From NCBI GenBank assembly GCA_003539375.1, contig DPPH01000008.1, positions 695 through 7,165 of the forward strand: a stretch of 6,471 nt of DNA, given 5' to 3'. The position numbers were made by a program, and so were the translations under genes. The notes beneath the pieces were generated by a model. The model was not told the origin of the DNA, did no database searches, and saw only the letters and a list, made by a program, of their open reading frames with translations. Every line of letters starts with the position of its first letter. Within the stretch, counting starts at the first letter, position 1. Source of the stretch: Clostridiales bacterium (GTDB lineage: Bacteria; Bacillota; Clostridia; Tissierellales; Dethiosulfatibacteraceae). This document shows, one piece after another, positions 4,993 through 6,471 of the stretch.

Positions 4993-6447
4993 TTAAAGGG
5001 GATACTCTCTCGGTTCTTCTTGATCAGATATCCACATGTATGTTGTGACTTCATCTAGTGTTATTTCTCTACCAAATCGTCCAATACCTGATTTCTTTTC
5101 ACCACCGAAAGCTATTCCTGGTTCATCATTAACACTTTGATCATTTATGTGAACCATTCCTGTTTTCCATCCTTTTGCAAATTTAAAACCTCTTTCCTTA
5201 TCTTTCGTATGAACAGCACCGCTTAGCCCAGCTTCAGTGTCATTGGCTATTTTTAATGCATCTTCTTCGTCTTTAGCTACTATAAGATTAGCAACAGGTC
5301 CAAACATCTCTTTTTTTGCCGTCCAAGTTTCATTTGTTGCTTTTATTACATAAGGATATACTAAGGTTCTTTCTTTTTTCCCTTCTAAAAGAACTTCTGC
5401 TCCTTCTTTTTTAGCTTTTTCTACCCATTCTAAAATTCGATTTGCTTCTTTTTCGTCTATTACTGGTCCTACTAATGTATCATCTTTAGAAGGATCTCCT
5501 ACTTTTAGGTTCTTTGTTAATTCAACAAACTTCTCGGCAAACTCATCAAATATAGATTGGTCAACAATTATTCTATTGGTAGACATACAAATTTGACCGC
5601 TGTGAAAATATCGTCCAAATACTGCGGATTTTACAGCATAGTCTACATCAGCATCATCTAATACTACTAAAGCATTATTTCCACCTAATTCCAGCATTGT
5701 TTTTTTTACTTCTCTTCCTGCTACTTCTCCAATTCGTTGACCTACTGCAGTAGACCCGGTAAAGGAAATTACACTAGGTACTGGATGCTCGTAGAATCCA
5801 TCTCCAATTTCTGAAGATTTAGGAGTTACTACAGAAAGTACACCTTTTGGTATCCCCGCTTCTTCAAAAATCTTGGCAATTAGTGTGCCTCCAGCTATTG
5901 GTGTGGATGAAGATGGTTTTAAAACTACTCCATTTCCTGCAGCAAGGGCTGGTGCTACTGTTCTCATAGCTAAAAACATTGGAAAGTTAAAAGGACTGAT
6001 TACACCAATTACACCTGCTGGTTTTTTAACTATATAATTCTTTTTCCCTGGAATAATTGAAGGACTTATATTTGTCTCCATATGAAATGGATATCCAGCT
6101 GCTCGAGCAGTTACTCCAATACAAGAATCTAACTCTACATGGGCTTTAATAACAGTAGAACCAGTTTCTCTTACTATTATATCTATGATTTCATCATATC
6201 GTTCCTTCATTATTTGAACTGCTTTATTCATAATTTCGTTTCTCTTATAGGCATTAGTATTGCCCCAAGATTTTTGTTTTTCTTCAGCACCTTTGTATGC
6301 TTCATCAATATCTTCTAATGTTGCTACTTTAAAAGCTGCTATTTCTTCTCCAGAGTATGGATTATTATCTATAATTTTTTTATCTCCCGAGCCATCTTTC
6401 CATTCTCCATTGATATAGTTTAGATTTAAGTTAGTATATTTTTCCAT
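4993..6447 (-). CDS. NAD(P)-dependent aldehyde dehydrogenase, benzaldehyde/vanillin dehydrogenase-like
   Basis: This 484-residue cytosolic enzyme oxidises an aldehyde to the acid with NAD(P)+. All core family motifs are present: SPFNFP with the oxyanion-hole asparagine (N154), VLKPSS with the cofactor lysine (K177), FTGS (229-232), LELGGNN with the general-base glutamate (E253), GQIC with the nucleophilic cysteine (C287), and KEMFGPV (E380). Length is normal and the gene is intact. The ELGGNN-LVVLDDADVD and SGQICMSTNRIIV segments resemble the aromatic-aldehyde dehydrogenases (Bacillus YfmT-like), but the exact substrate is not proven. Start choice: AGGAG (6456-6460, minus strand) lies 8 nt before the ATG at 6447. 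A GTG three codons upstream (6456) overlaps that ribosome binding site and is rejected. Its promoter lies beyond the right edge. It ends at the shared bidirectional terminator. Confidence 0.94.
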   Translation of the reverse strand: MEKYTNLNLNYINGEWKDGSGDKKIIDNNPYSGEEIAAFKVATLEDIDEAYKGAEEKQKSWGNTNAYKRNEIMNKAVQIMKERYDEIIDIIVRETGSTVIKAHVELDSCIGVTARAAGYPFHMETNISPSIIPGKKNYIVKKPAGVIGVISPFNFPMFLAMRTVAPALAAGNGVVLKPSSSTPIAGGTLIAKIFEEAGIPKGVLSVVTPKSSEIGDGFYEHPVPSVISFTGSTAVGQRIGEVAGREVKKTMLELGGNNALVVLDDADVDYAVKSAVFGRYFHSGQICMSTNRIIVDQSIFDEFAEKFVELTKNLKVGDPSKDDTLVGPVIDEKEANRILEWVEKAKKEGAEVLLEGKKERTLVYPYVIKATNETWTAKKEMFGPVANLIVAKDEEDALKIANDTEAGLSGAVHTKDKERGFKFAKGWKTGMVHINDQSVNDEPGIAFGGEKKSGIGRFGREITLDEVTTYMWISDQEEPREYPL

Positions 6448-6455
6448 TAATTTCA

Positions 6456-6460
6456 CTCCT
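6456..6460 (-). promoter_or_regulatory. Ribosome binding site that fixes the aldehyde dehydrogenase start
   Basis: On the minus strand TTAGGAG-TGAAATTA-ATG places AGGAG 8 nt before the ATG at 6447. The in-frame GTG at 6456 begins at the last G of AGGAG, so it cannot use this site. Confidence 0.8.
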
Positions 6461-6471
6461 AATTATTTTTT

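Overview
This window looks like a chromosomal segment of a low-GC Gram-positive anaerobe, most likely a member of the Clostridia. The coding is strongly A+T-rich, almost every start has a strong AGGAG-type ribosome binding site, intrinsic terminators are tight hairpins, and one gene is an aldo/keto reductase fused to a 2[4Fe-4S] ferredoxin module, a form common in anaerobes. No rRNA, tRNA, CRISPR array, transposase or phage gene was seen, and I cannot name a genus.

Layout, left to right. (1) The 3' end of a GNAT acetyltransferase, cut by the window edge (+). (2) An AraC-type regulator with a GyrI-like effector-binding domain, starting at a TTG and closed by a strong terminator (+). (3) A Crp/Fnr-family regulator behind an extended -10 promoter (+). 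(4) A six-helix DUF4386 membrane protein (-), whose 3' end overlaps the regulator's 3' end tail to tail by 44 bp. (5) An intergenic region dense in palindromes, holding an FNR-type box and the DUF4386 promoter. (6) An aldo/keto reductase-ferredoxin gene (-) broken by a one-base frameshift. (7) A divergent promoter region. (8) A class I SAM-dependent methyltransferase (+). (9) A shared bidirectional terminator. (10) An aldehyde dehydrogenase of the benzaldehyde/vanillin dehydrogenase type (-).

The genes do not form one operon; most have their own promoter and terminator. The one connection the sequence supports is regulatory. The Crp/Fnr protein has the FNR-type recognition-helix residues E188-xx-S191-R192, which predict a TTGAT half-site. 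The promoter of its convergent neighbour carries a TTGAC-N4-ATCAA box centred at about -41.5 from the inferred start site, the classic class II activator position. A second, weaker box of this type lies between the reductase and the methyltransferase. The AraC-type gene also has a well-formed internal ribosome binding site and ATG at its domain boundary, which could yield the effector-binding domain as a separate protein. Most of the gene content is ordinary, and I see no clear sign of a new multi-gene system.
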